Shown in pieces: positions 11,131 through 21,798 of a DNA stretch of 64,000 nt (the first letter of the stretch is position 1; each line of letters opens with the position of its first letter). The notes beneath the pieces were generated by a model. It was given only the letters and a program-made list of their open reading frames with translations. It searched no databases and was not told the DNA's origin. This DNA comes from Costus lasius (Eukaryota; Streptophyta; Magnoliopsida; Zingiberales; Costaceae): assembly GCA_027563935.2 (NCBI GenBank), contig CM050446.2, forward strand, positions 110,154,499 through 110,218,498, read 5' to 3'. The translations under genes were made by a program, and so were the position numbers.

Positions 11131-12714
11131 GGCATGAAAAGCCGTGCAGATTATTTGTTTATGCTGGCTGTTTTCAGAAACAGCGGATCAAAACACAATC
11201 TATTTTATAAAAAAATTGAAACATCAAATTAAACATTTTGAACGATAATAAAATGGATGAAAAATTAAGCTTATTGAGGTGAAATTTGCAGAGTCCGCCT
11301 TGAATCGAGGAAACCAGTATTTGGTGGATGCAAATGAGATGATCAATCTGAACTGAAGCAGGGTAAGTCTTATCTTTGAAATGTCAAGTCAAAGTCAGAG
11401 TCAAAGTGGGGTCGAGATTTGAGTAAAGTGATTGCTTTACTCTTTCTTTATTCTAAAAATTAGCAGGCTGTCATCATCGCGAAGAACGCGCAAGGTTGAC
11501 TGCAAGTCTGCAAAAAAAAAAAGTGAAGATTTTTTAATTTTATTTAGATTTTCCGTGATTAACAACCAATTATAGATTGACCTAAAGTTGTTGACCCATA
11601 GTTTGGAACATAAATTCAAACGTAAATATTAAAAAAAAAAGGGATAAACCTAGATTTTGAACTTCAAGATTCTAAAAAGGCTCGATTGAATATTGAGAAA
11701 AGTAACTTATTATTTGGTATGAGAAGATTTCTAGTCCCATGATGATATTTTAGTATAAAGAAATATCACAAATTGTAGACCCGTGTTGAATTACCTCACA
11801 TCTTTAAGATTTAACGAGGGATTTAAAGTCTTGTCTAAGAGAGATTGTGAACATTGATTATTTAATTTTATCTAGTGAAAATCACAAGGAAATTTTTTGT
11901 ATTTTTTTAAAAAAATTCTCCTTTTTTTAAAATTTTTTTTTCTAGGTATTCCTAATTTTCCATGAATTTTTTTCTTTTTTTTCTTTTTGTTGAATTTGTC
12001 CTCCTTTTGATTTTCTCTATTTTTATTTTTCCCATATTTTTTATTTTTTTCCCTGATTTTCCTTTTTATTTTTCGTAATTTTCTCTTTTTATTTTCCAAA
12101 AAATTTTAATTTTTTTCTTATTTATCTTTTTTTTTCATTTGAAAATTTGGGTAGTTCCTTAGAAGACCCATTTGTGCTACTTTTCATGTTGAGCCGAGCA
12201 TTTAACAAAGTGGGTTGGATGAAGCCCATTTGTTCTACAGTTGTGATTGACACGACCCATGTAGAAGCGGGCCATAGGGCCATGGGCTGACTCAGCATAA
12301 CCCATTGGCCACCAAGCGGGCCATAGCTTGGGAATGCATTATTAAAAAATATTGGAGCGCCCTCAAAGATTTCTATGGCATTTGGATGCTATTATAAATA
12401 CATGTTCATCAAGTAACTAGATAGGATAGATAGTCATGAAAGAATCAACTAGCAAACTAGAGGGATCAATGGAGAAGATGTTTGATAGGGAAATCCCTCA
12501 CACATAAATTGTAAAACCTGTAATAATGCGAGTCTAGAACACAAAGTTATTAAACGAAATCATAGATCTAGAAAATGGGTTCTATTTGTTCTTATTCACA
12601 TCGTAAGCTATAGAGATATTAACAGGAGGCCTGTAGAGTATACTTGAGAAGAACTCAACTAGATGCTATGGATATTAAATTTTCAATGACTCATACATGT
12701 TATACAAAATTAGC
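11131..12714. other. AT-rich spacer, no gene seen
   Basis: Low-complexity T-rich DNA (especially 11880-12140) that generates Lys-rich ORFs on the minus strand. The rest is diffuse repeat-like sequence. No domain, RNA gene or clean repeat boundary was found. Confidence 0.5.
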
Positions 12715-12722
12715 CTTGCAAT

Positions 12723-13220
12723 TAGGGCAGGTAAAATATAACATGACCCCGTGTTAGAGGGAACACGACACAAGATTTTGTGGGTCTAGGTTAAACTAAT
12801 CATATTTCGTATTGTAAACATGTTGACTCATTTATGATCCATCAAATTTCATGTTATATTGCATCGTATTAATGGGTTAACCCATGTAACCCATATTATA
12901 TATACAATATATTTATATTATATATATATATATATAATATATAATATATATAACCCATTTATGACCTGTCAAATTTAATATCGTGTTATGTAATATATTT
13001 GTATTATAGCGTGTTGTATCGTGTCTATGTGATATGACCTATTTATGAATCGTGTTATTTGTGTCGTGTTGTGTTACTTGTGAAATAAGTGAATCATATT
13101 TGTGTTTTATATATTGACTCATATACATAAACGGGTTGTGTTCGTGTCAAGCATAATCGTGTTGTATGTCAAATATGTCATGACCCGTTATGACACGTGA
13201 AATACGAATTGTTATCCCTA
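12723..13220. mobile_element. hAT-type non-autonomous element (498 bp)
   Basis: Ends are TAGGGCAGGTAAAATA and, reversed, TAGGGATAACAATTCG, fitting the YARNG start of hAT termini. Flanking 8-bp direct repeats are CTTGCAAT (12715-12722) and CTTGCGAT (13221-13228), 7 of 8 identical. The interior is filled with degenerate 'cgtgttatg/catgacccg' subterminal motifs and an (AT)n run at 12895-12945. No transposase. Confidence 0.75.
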
Positions 13221-13289
13221 CTTGCGATTAATAAATAATGACAAAAAATTATGACTTATAAAAATTAATGTTGCAACCACAAGATCATA

Positions 13290-14083
13290 TAGAGAACACA
13301 AAACACATACAAATTTTTACGTGGTTCGACGTAAACCTATATCCACGGGTGGAGATCGAACAAATTTCACTAAACAATTAAAGAGTATAAGATGCAATGA
13401 TCTAATCTCCCAAAATACCATAAACATATGATATTCGCTCAACCACAATATAAAAATACCTCAAAATAGAGTATATGGACTCTCTTTAACAATGCTCTCA
13501 ATGAGATAGGAGGAAGATTGAGCCTTTAGATCTCTTTGTATTAAATCAACTTATGGAGAGTAAAAAGAAAAAAGAAGCCGTTGTCTCCTTCACAAAATTC
13601 ACAATAAAAAAAAAATCCTAAATTCATAATAATAGGTTTCTGCTTTTAAAACAAACTTAAAGGATTTGCAGGTTAGTGAGTTTTCATATTAATGGATCAT
13701 AATTTAAAATTTAAGGATCTATTTGACCCGTTGTTAATAGTTTTATAACTGTGTTAAACTGTATTGTGTTGTGCTGTCAAAATTTATAAAATATTTCATA
13801 AATAATTTTTTAAAATAATTATATATATATTTTTTTCTTATTTTATATTATTTAAAATAATAATAGTTAAAAAAATTAATTAAAATCATGCAAACTACTT
13901 TTTTTTAAAAAAAGCAGAAGCAGCAAAAATTTCAAATTGTAACTTTTCTAGATTTTTTTTTACTATTTTTTTCTGCTTCTATTTTTTATTACCAAATATA
14001 TTTTTGACAATTTTTTACGTAAAAGCTGTTTAAAAATAGCTTCAAAGCAAAGCCAAATACACCCAAAGTTAAATATAACACTA
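13290..14083. other. Spacer with a Ty1-copia LTR-like fragment
   Basis: 'ttacgtggttcgacgtaaac' followed by 'ctatatccacggg' at about 13317-13350 is a phrase often seen near the ends of plant copia LTRs. No partner repeat, target duplication or ORF is seen, so this is at best a fragment. The remainder to 14083 is AT-rich with nothing recognisable. Confidence 0.35.
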
Positions 14084-14091
14084 CCCAGGAT

Positions 14092-14558
14092 TAGAGATGG
14101 CAAAAAACCCCATCCCCGACCCGACCCGACCCGAAGTCAACGGGGAAAACCCGAGTTGACTGGGGGTCGGGTCGGGTTCGGGGAAAACCCGACGGGGGTA
14201 TAGTCGGGTCAGGATCGGGTATGGGAATTTAGGTACCCGCCCCGAACCCGACCCCGAACCCGCCCCGACTATTAAAATAACAAATTTACCCCTTATAAGT
14301 TATAACCTAGTTACTAAATTTTAATAATTTATGTAGAAATGATGATATAGTTTATGTAAAATATTTTTTTATTTATATATTATGAATAAAGAATATAAAT
14401 TAATTTTAAAATATTATTTATAATCTATATTTATTTTTTAAGTCGGGCGAGGTCGGGTTTCCCCACGGGGTCGGGTGTGGGGCAGGGTTTTCTAAACCCG
14501 TCGGGTTCGGGGTCGAGGATGGCAAAACTTGACCCCGACCCGCCCCGTTGCCATCCTA
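14092..14558. mobile_element. hAT-type non-autonomous element with GGGTCGGG subterminal repeats (467 bp)
   Basis: Termini are TAGAGATGGCAAAA and, reversed, TAGGATGGCAACGGGG. Flanking 8-bp duplication is CCCAGGAT (14084-14091) / CCCAAGAT (14559-14566), 7 of 8 identical. Multiple 'gggtcggg/cccgaccc' motifs cluster at both ends, with an AT-rich centre, as expected for subterminal transposase-binding repeats. No coding sequence. The elements at 18330 and 29509 have related termini. Confidence 0.85.
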
Positions 14559-17500
14559 CCCAAGATCAAGACTACTCCTAAAATTACGATAAAAGTGAAA
14601 AATCAGTAGCAGCCAGGGAAGATTGACAAACCTCCAAAAATGAACATATAGCAACATTGTACAATAGTGGAAAATTCCCACAAATGTGTGTTGAAGTTGA
14701 CCCAGACAAACCCCTACAGGAACGTGCATCAGCCCAGAAGGCACGGATTTCTTTGAAGTCATCTCCTATAGTAACTTTCTGTCATATTGCGATTTGTTTC
14801 TTTATAAATGGTGTCAGTACCATACTTTGGGAGAGAGGAAAATGTCATATCTGTTGGTGATAGGCTAGGCAACTAAAGAGTTCACTGAATCAGTGGTCTC
14901 AAGTAGATTTTTCAAAAAAAAAATAAAATAACCGGAACTGGTTAATGATTCAATTCAGATTGGGTTGACTTGAATGGATTGCCCGCCCTTGCACCAGCAT
15001 TGAAAGCTTTAAAAGGTATTTATATCGTAGAGATAATAGAGGTAATCACCATAATCACCATAATCACACAATTCATTAGCATTATGGTAATCACCATAAT
15101 CACCATAATAGAGGTAATCACCATAAAGGTATGCGTTGAAGGTGTTTTTGTTACCTCTTTAAAAAGAAAATCAAATCAAATCATTGAAGGTGTTTTTGAC
15201 CGATGCTACAATTTTGACCAAAGGGAATATGATTTGGACGCAATTATAGATTTTCCGGCGCGAGTTTTGTTCGCATCCGTCGCAAGTGAAACGAAGACGA
15301 AGCAATATTTAAATCCATATTTAATTAAATATTTCTGGAGCGATAGTGTTTTGAACCCATGACTTGTTAAGTCATAAAAGAGCCTTTGCCATTGCACTAA
15401 ATGAACAATTAAATTATAAATTTGGGTTATATATATATAAATCGGTTTAGTTAACTGATGAAAAGTTTTTTCTCGAATCATAATCGAACTAAACTATAAA
15501 ATTATAGCCTAAAACCTAATCATGAACCGAACTGATCTATTCGGTTAACCGCCCATTCATTTCAGTTCAGTCAATTAATTATGATTTTTTAATTTTTTAA
15601 TTTTTTTGAACATCCTTACCCACAGTTTCATTTGAGGGCTGAGATTCTTTAGTTTTGATCCAACAATTTTGATTTTTTATTCTTGATCTAATGGCTTAGA
15701 TCTTTTAGTTTTGATCCAATATCTTAGATTATGGGATAATGAATTATTATGACAATCAACTACTGATATTTATTTGTGTATATCCGAGTCAATGGAATGG
15801 CTTTCGATATGATTTCCGTATCCATCCCTGTTAAATCAAGTCATATATTTTTGAAATTGATCTTAGGCCTTTTTTTTTTTAATTAGAGATTTGAATTGAA
15901 ACGAATCGAATGATCCTATTGATTTGATTAAGGATTAGACGGTTGATATTAATTTTTCATAAATATGAGTCAATCATATAACTTTAGATGTTAATACTAT
16001 CAAATGGAGTTTAATCTTTGCAAATCCAAGCTCGAATTTAAGATCAAGGATCAAGAATGAAACAGATCTATAGATTACAATAAATAATCTTGATAAATCT
16101 CACTGATGGGTAAATAAAACATTATCCATAAAATAAAATCAGTCATTTGATCGAGCATGGGTCAATTCATATTATTTTTATAATAACAATATACAATCCA
16201 AAAGTCCGGCTCAACTCACCACCATAACCCAACAATTTATTTAACTCGAGATAAATTCAATCTAATGGAAATGATGTACAACTCGAATCTACTATTAGCC
16301 TATTGCAATTATATTCGAATCTGATAGCTCTCAGCCCAATCTACTTCGATCTGCCCTAATTACCTAGCACAGTTCATCACTATAATTTCTAGCCCGACTT
16401 AGCAACATTTATTACAGCTAGTTTACTCAAGCCCAATTCAGCCTAGCACTGTCAATTGGCTTAGTCAAATTGACCCAGTGGCTTATCAAATTAACTAGAT
16501 CTAATTTACCAATCTAGAATCACGTCAATTAAGCTATTTAGCCCAATTGCCCAATTACTGTCTCAAGCCAAATTAACTATTATAGTGCTAGCCCAAGTCA
16601 ACTCAAGGCTAATTCAACCATTTTAGCCCTCTAAAAGTTAGTTACTACACGGCCCTCTAAAAGCTACTATTGATACATCATACCTCTAAAGATTAACTCA
16701 AATATGGCAGCCCTCTAAAGGCCAATTTTGATACATCAACCCTATAAATTAATGTATAGTATCAACAATATTGTTTGAGAGGTGCATACATTAATATCAT
16801 GACATAACTCATCAACGTTATTATAGCACCACTCATATTTTTCTTTGTGGCTAGTACTTTTTGTTCAAATAATGCCTCAAATCTCTCATCTAAGTCGTTA
16901 GAATATTCTCTTTGATATTCACTTTAAAAATAGATAGAATATTCACTTTAATATTCATCCTATCAAATGGGTAAATATTTGCTTGGATATTTTTCTCTAC
17001 AAATTCAAATCAATAAATATTTCCTTGAATATTTATCTCTACAATCAAATAGTTTCTTGAATATTCACATTAAATATTTACTCTAAGAATATTCGCTTGG
17101 ATATTTATCTTGCTAATAAAATATTCACTAGGATATTAATCTTGCCTTATAAACAAAATATCCGCTTGGATAATTGTCTTTAGAATATTCGCTTGAATAT
17201 TTACTCTATAGAATATTCGCATGAATATTTATCTTGCTAATAGTATATTCACTTAGATATTCATCCAGTCATATAAACAAAATATATGTGGGATATGTGC
17301 CTAAAATATTTCCTTGAATATTTATTTTGCTAACAGAATATACACTTAGATATTCATCCAACCATATAAATAAAATATCCTCTTAGATATCATTTTTACA
17401 ATATTTGCTTGAATATTTGTTTTGCTAATATAATATTTGTTTAGATATTCATCTTACTATGTACTCAAAATATTTACTTGGATATTTATCTTTTAAAATA

Positions 17501-18321
17501 TTTATTTGAATATTCACTTTGTCAAATAAAATACTCGCTTAAATTTTAAGTTTGCAAAATAGAATATTCGGTCAGAACTTCACGTGGGTTCGAATCCTAT
17601 TGAGATCTTCATTAGAGATCAGAAATTTTTAAAGAAAAAACAAGATATTTCTTTTGTCCTTCTAGGTGATTGAAAAATAAAAAAATGATTGATATATTTA
17701 AGATAATTACATGTTTACAAAATAAGTCTCAATTCATCCTAGAGATTAGATACTTTTGAAGAAAAAACAAGTTGTTTCTTTTGTCCCTCCAGGCGATCGG
17801 AAAATAAGAAAAAATTGATATATTTTATATTGTGTATTTACAAAATACCGTCTCAACTCATCCTAGTTCATTAGATCCAGAATGTAATAGGGTTTCGAAG
17901 GAAGAACTGGTGTGGACAATTCTAATAAAATTTTATTTTTCAACAAAAATCTATGTTTTGATTTAGTTCATCTATTCTATAACTGGAACAAAATGTATTT
18001 ATCTTACCAAATAGAATATTTGATATGAAATTAATAAATATTTGCTTGAATATTTACTTTCTTAAATATCAAAATCCACTAATTTATGAATAAACCATCC
18101 ATTAACCTAATTGACAAGAATATAAACATATTTTAATTTATTAAAATATTTAATCCAAGTTAATGGTAGTAAGTAGTAACCTCATAAAGTCTGATATATT
18201 ATATTATCATTTCTATCGCTTCCTATATAAGACTAAATTGAGGTATTATGTATAAAAGTGAATTTGATATGATCGCATTATATTTTTCATATCAATTAAA
18301 CCTAACTAACTATTTTTTATA
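14559..18321. other. AT-rich spacer with simple and degenerate repeats
   Basis: No gene recognised. It includes a short 'taatcaccataatcaccata' microsatellite-like patch (15040-15130) and 'aaccgaac/ttcggtt' motifs around 15490-15570 that may be a decayed hAT end. It also includes the GAATATTC array listed separately. Short ORFs lack any family signature. Confidence 0.4.
16900..17590. repeat. Degenerate array of 'gaatattcgcttggatattt' units
   Basis: About 25-40-bp units built on AATATTC-(A/G)CTTG(A/G)-ATATT repeat across roughly 700 bp, with 'atcttgctaataaaatattc'-like spacers and a looser ~110-bp super-period. A further unit is near 18005-18060. The cores are palindromic (GAATATTC). AT-rich and without coding potential. 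Confidence 0.6.
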
Positions 18322-18329
18322 CCCACCAT

Positions 18330-19468
18330 TAGGGATGGCAGCAGGGTGGGTCGGGGGCGGGTTTTGCCATACCCACCCCGAATCCGATTTTTCTACATCC
18401 GACCCCGAACCCGACGGGGTTAAAAAACCACACCCCACACCCAACCCCGCGGGGAAACCCGACCCGCTACACTTAGTTAATATATAGCAAAGTTCGATGA
18501 TAATTATTGTCAAACTTTTTTAAACCAAAGTTCGACAATAATTATTGTCGAACTTCGACGATATATATAGCAAGTTCGACAATAATTATTGTCGAACTTG
18601 TACATCTATTGTTGAACTGGTTCAAACATAACCAAGTTCGATAATATATATACCAAGTTCGACAATAATTATCGTCGAACTTGTACATCTATTGTCGAAT
18701 TAGTTCAAACATAACCAAGTTCGACGATAATTATTGTCGAACTTGGTATATATATTGTCGAACTAGTTCAAACATAACCAAGTTCGATGATATATATAAA
18801 GTTCGACAATAATTATTGTCGAACTTGTACATCTATTGTTGAACTGGTTCAAACATAACCAAGTTCGACAATATATATACCAAGTTCGACAATAATTATC
18901 ATTGAACTTGTACATCTATTGTCAAACTGGTTCAAACATAACCAAGTTCGATGATATATATACAAAGTTCGACGATAATTATTGTCGAACTTGGTATATA
19001 TACTATCGAACTAGTTCAAACATAACCAAGTTCGACGATATATATATAAAGTTCAACAATAATTATTGTCGAACTTGTACATCTATTGTTAAACTGGTTC
19101 AAACATAACCAAGTTCGACAATATATATACCAAATTCAACAATAATTATCGTCGAACTTGTACATCTATTGTCGAACTGGTTCAAACATAACCAAGTTCG
19201 ACGATATATATACAAAGTTCAACGATAATTATTGTCGAACTTGGTATATATATTGTCGAACTAGTTCAAACATAACCAAGTTTGGGGGTATTTTAGTAAA
19301 ATTATATGCTTGGGTCGGGTTTGGGGCGGGTCTTTGATTTCCCAGACCCATCCCCGCCCTGCTTTCTAAGAATCGGGTTTTACCCGAACCGGAACCCGAA
19401 TCCAGTCAACATGGGTTTTCCCCGTCAATATCGGGTCGGGTCGGGTTAGGGGTTTTTTGCCAACCCGA
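18330..19468. mobile_element. hAT-type non-autonomous element carrying an internal satellite (1,139 bp)
   Basis: A perfect 8-bp target duplication CCCACCAT lies at 18322-18329 and 19469-19476. Termini are TAGGGATGGCAGCAGGG and, reversed, TCGGGTTGGCAAAAAACC, with 'gggtcggg' subterminal repeats at both ends as in the 467-bp element at 14092. Between them lies about 800 bp of tandem satellite (18490-19285), so most of the element is repeat cargo. No transposase. Confidence 0.85.
18490..19285. repeat. ~83-bp palindromic satellite with ~250-bp higher-order period
   Basis: The anchor 'ttcaaacataacc' occurs nine times: 18621, 18704, 18767, 18848, 18931, 19015, 19098, 19181 and 19265. Spacing is 81-84 bp apart from one 63-bp step, and every third unit matches best (248-250 bp). 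Each monomer contains an inverted pair, AAGTTCGACAATAA joined to its reverse complement, perfect over 28 bp in several copies. A second, shorter 'aagttcgacgatatatata' arm also recurs. Transcripts would fold into serial hairpins. Confidence 0.9.
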
Positions 19469-19499
19469 CCCACCATACCTATTATATTAAAAATTTTAT

Positions 19500-20680
19500 G
19501 TGAGATGACTATATGGATGTGACCCTTGCAAACAATCCATGGATGATCTTGGGGGACTTCTCCTACTTCAGGAGAAAAGGGGAAAGTCCCTTTGCCCCAA
19601 CAACTCTATAATTAAATTTAAAAATTTTATTAACATTCATGGTTTAACGAACATTGCGATACAATAACACTCTTTCACTTGGACCAACAACCAAAAAGAA
19701 AGAAAGAAAATTCTAAGTATATTAGATAGGGTTTGGCCATTAGCAATTGGCTAAAACTATTTGGTAACACCAAGAGGTGTTTCTGACCAAACTCTCTTTG
19801 TTATCAAATTACACCGACTACTAATTACCAAAGCAAACCCTCGGATACATAGAACCATTTGGAACAATTACACTGAAGCCCAAAATATACTAGACATGAA
19901 TGGATTAACAACAGTGGACCTGATTCATCATTCAAACACGGGTTAAACAAAATAAAATACAAATTTATTGAATGGAATAAGCATAAGGCAAAATGGCCAA
20001 ATAAATATAAAATTGGATAAAACATGGGACACCGACACTAATTTCTATCACAAAATGGCCGCCATAAGGCAAAAAGCTAACTTCACAAGTAACTTGAGAC
20101 TTAATAATGGAAGTATGACTAACGACATCACCAAAATCCTAAGTTGTGGACTTGTGGACAAAAACACAAGAACATCCTAAGTTGACCAATAAATACAAAA
20201 TAATGATCATCAATAATGCTGCCATAATTGATATTATCAATCATGAAAGCCACTACAAACCATTTAGAAGTGAAGAATTAACTGTTGTTGGGAGGAGCCC
20301 TTGGCTTGATGGTTGCATGGCGGACATCATGAAAAGAGGATCTCACGAAATCCATGAACAAATTTCAACAAGGTAATATGATCCATTGGAGCCTCACTCA
20401 ACTTATATTCACACATAAGAATCCAACCCTGGTGACTATAATTGATTATAGACCTCTAGCTCTATGCAATGTTATATATAAAATTATGCCAAAGGTCATT
20501 GTAAACAAAAAGAATCCTCATCTTTAAAATATTAACTGTATTGAACAATCCATCTCCATAAAAGAGAGGAAAATTCATGGTAACATTCATATTATATATG
20601 AAATTGCTCAAGCATCCAATAAACCAAATCCAAAAACCTAGTGATCCTAATCAAACTTGACCTTGGGGAAGCAAATAAGT
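19500..20680 (+). pseudogene. LINE (L1-type) relic: endonuclease and reverse-transcriptase fragments
   Basis: Broken plus-strand frames resemble plant L1-type LINE ORF2. Around 19530-19740 there is NPWMILGDFSYF, then a region like 'FTWTN...LDR', the endonuclease core. Around 19980-20120 are FYHKMAAIRQKANFTSNLRL and NNGSMTNDITKIL, the linker before RT. Around 20400-20640 are DYRPLALCNVIYKIMPKVI and CIEQSISIKER, the RT fingers (canonical 'YRPISLCNVxYKIxxK...QSAFxxGR'). Stops and frameshifts occur throughout. No poly(A) tail or target duplication was located, so the limits are approximate. Confidence 0.65.
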
Positions 20681-20886
20681 CAGTTCAGTTTAGGCTTAAA
20701 CAAATCATAGTTCAGTTCGGTTTGATTTAAGATATGATAATTAGATTATAGTTTGGGTTTAATTTAAGAAAATTAAAACTAAATTAAATCAAATCGAGCC
20801 TTGATTTGTCCATAAGACAATCATTAGTCTCGATTTCAAGGGTTAGCGATGTCTCCTAGGTGTTGTTAGGCTGCCGGTACTATAAC

Positions 20887-21053
20887 TAGGGGTGAGCATA
20901 ATTCGATTTTTATCGAATTTACCGATCGGTAAATCGGTAAATCGGTTCGGTAATTTCGATTTCGGTTTTCGGTTCGGTATTGATTTTTATGTAATTCAGT
21001 TTTTCAGTTTTCGGTTCGGTAAAAAAATTTCGGTTCGGAAATTTACCGATTTA

Positions 21054-21134
<81 letters not shown>

Positions 21135-21433
21135 AATTTTTATTTATCAATCTCTAATTTCTTATCGATCGGTGATCGGTAATTTACCGATTTACCGATC
21201 AGTAATATTTTAATAATTTTTTTAATAGATTTGTTATATAATATTTTAATATTTTTTAATCGATTAATCGGTAAAATCGGTAATTTGCCGATTTACCGAT
21301 TGGTAATTCGGTAATTTACCGATCGGTAAATATCAAGTTCGGTATCGATTTCGGTGAGTTTTTCGGTTTCGGTAAATTGATAAATGCTTATTCAGTTTTC
21401 GGTTTTTCGATTTTTATCGAGTGCTCAGTCCTA
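20887..21433. mobile_element. hAT-type non-autonomous element with CGGTAAAT motifs (547 bp)
   Basis: A perfect 8-bp duplication ACTATAAC is at 20879-20886 and 21434-21441. Termini are TAGGGGTGAGCATAATTCG and, reversed, TAGGACTGAGCACTCG. Each is followed by 'atttttatcga' and dense 'accgatcggtaaatcggt' motifs. A (TA)n tract of about 73 bp (21057-21130) sits inside. No coding sequence. Confidence 0.9.
21057..21130. repeat. (TA)n microsatellite
   Basis: About 73 bp of uninterrupted TA inside the hAT-type element. It creates a spurious Ile/Tyr ORF. Confidence 0.95.
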
Positions 21434-21441
21434 ACTATAAC

Positions 21442-21629
21442 CTCATCTCCCTCTTCTTGAATCTTGCTCTCCTACACAGCTTCTCCCCTATCCCTACTCT
21501 AGAGCCCCTTCCTTCTCTCTCTCCTCTTCTCAAATCTCACCCTCCTTAGCTTCTCCCACATCCTCTCTCTCTCTCTAGCCCCCTCTCCCTCTTATTTTTC
21601 CTCTCTTCTCACCCCAATCCTATCCCCAT
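21442..21629. repeat. Pyrimidine-rich minisatellite, left part (split by the copia insertion)
   Basis: Units such as 'agccccctctccctctt' and 'cctatccccat' repeat here and continue after the copia element at 26614-26840. The copia insertion split one tract. Confidence 0.6.
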
Positions 21630-21791
21630 AGTTAAAGGAGAAAAACAAAAACTAAAGCCTAGATTACTACTAGGGTTTGATACAAGGGAATACATAAAGC
21701 AGGGTTAGCCTTATTGGATAAGGCTCAGACCCAATAGCTAAAATCCAAACCTGTTATAGTTAAAACACAGGTAAATAACTATCTCTTAACA
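21630..21791 (-). repeat. 3' LTR of the copia element (162 bp)
   Basis: On the minus strand it begins TGTTAAGAGATAGTTATTT and ends CTCCTTTAACT, ending in CT rather than the usual CA. It pairs with 26452-26613. Confidence 0.95.
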
Positions 21792-21798
21792 CTCCCCC

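Noticed and set aside
18490..19285. Regularly spaced repeats resembling a CRISPR array
   Set aside because: The spacers are themselves repeated, units are ~83 bp with internal palindromes, and the array sits inside a hAT-type element of a plant genome.
20892..21182. ORF with a long Ile-Tyr run
   Set aside because: Translation of a (TA)n microsatellite inside a hAT-type element.
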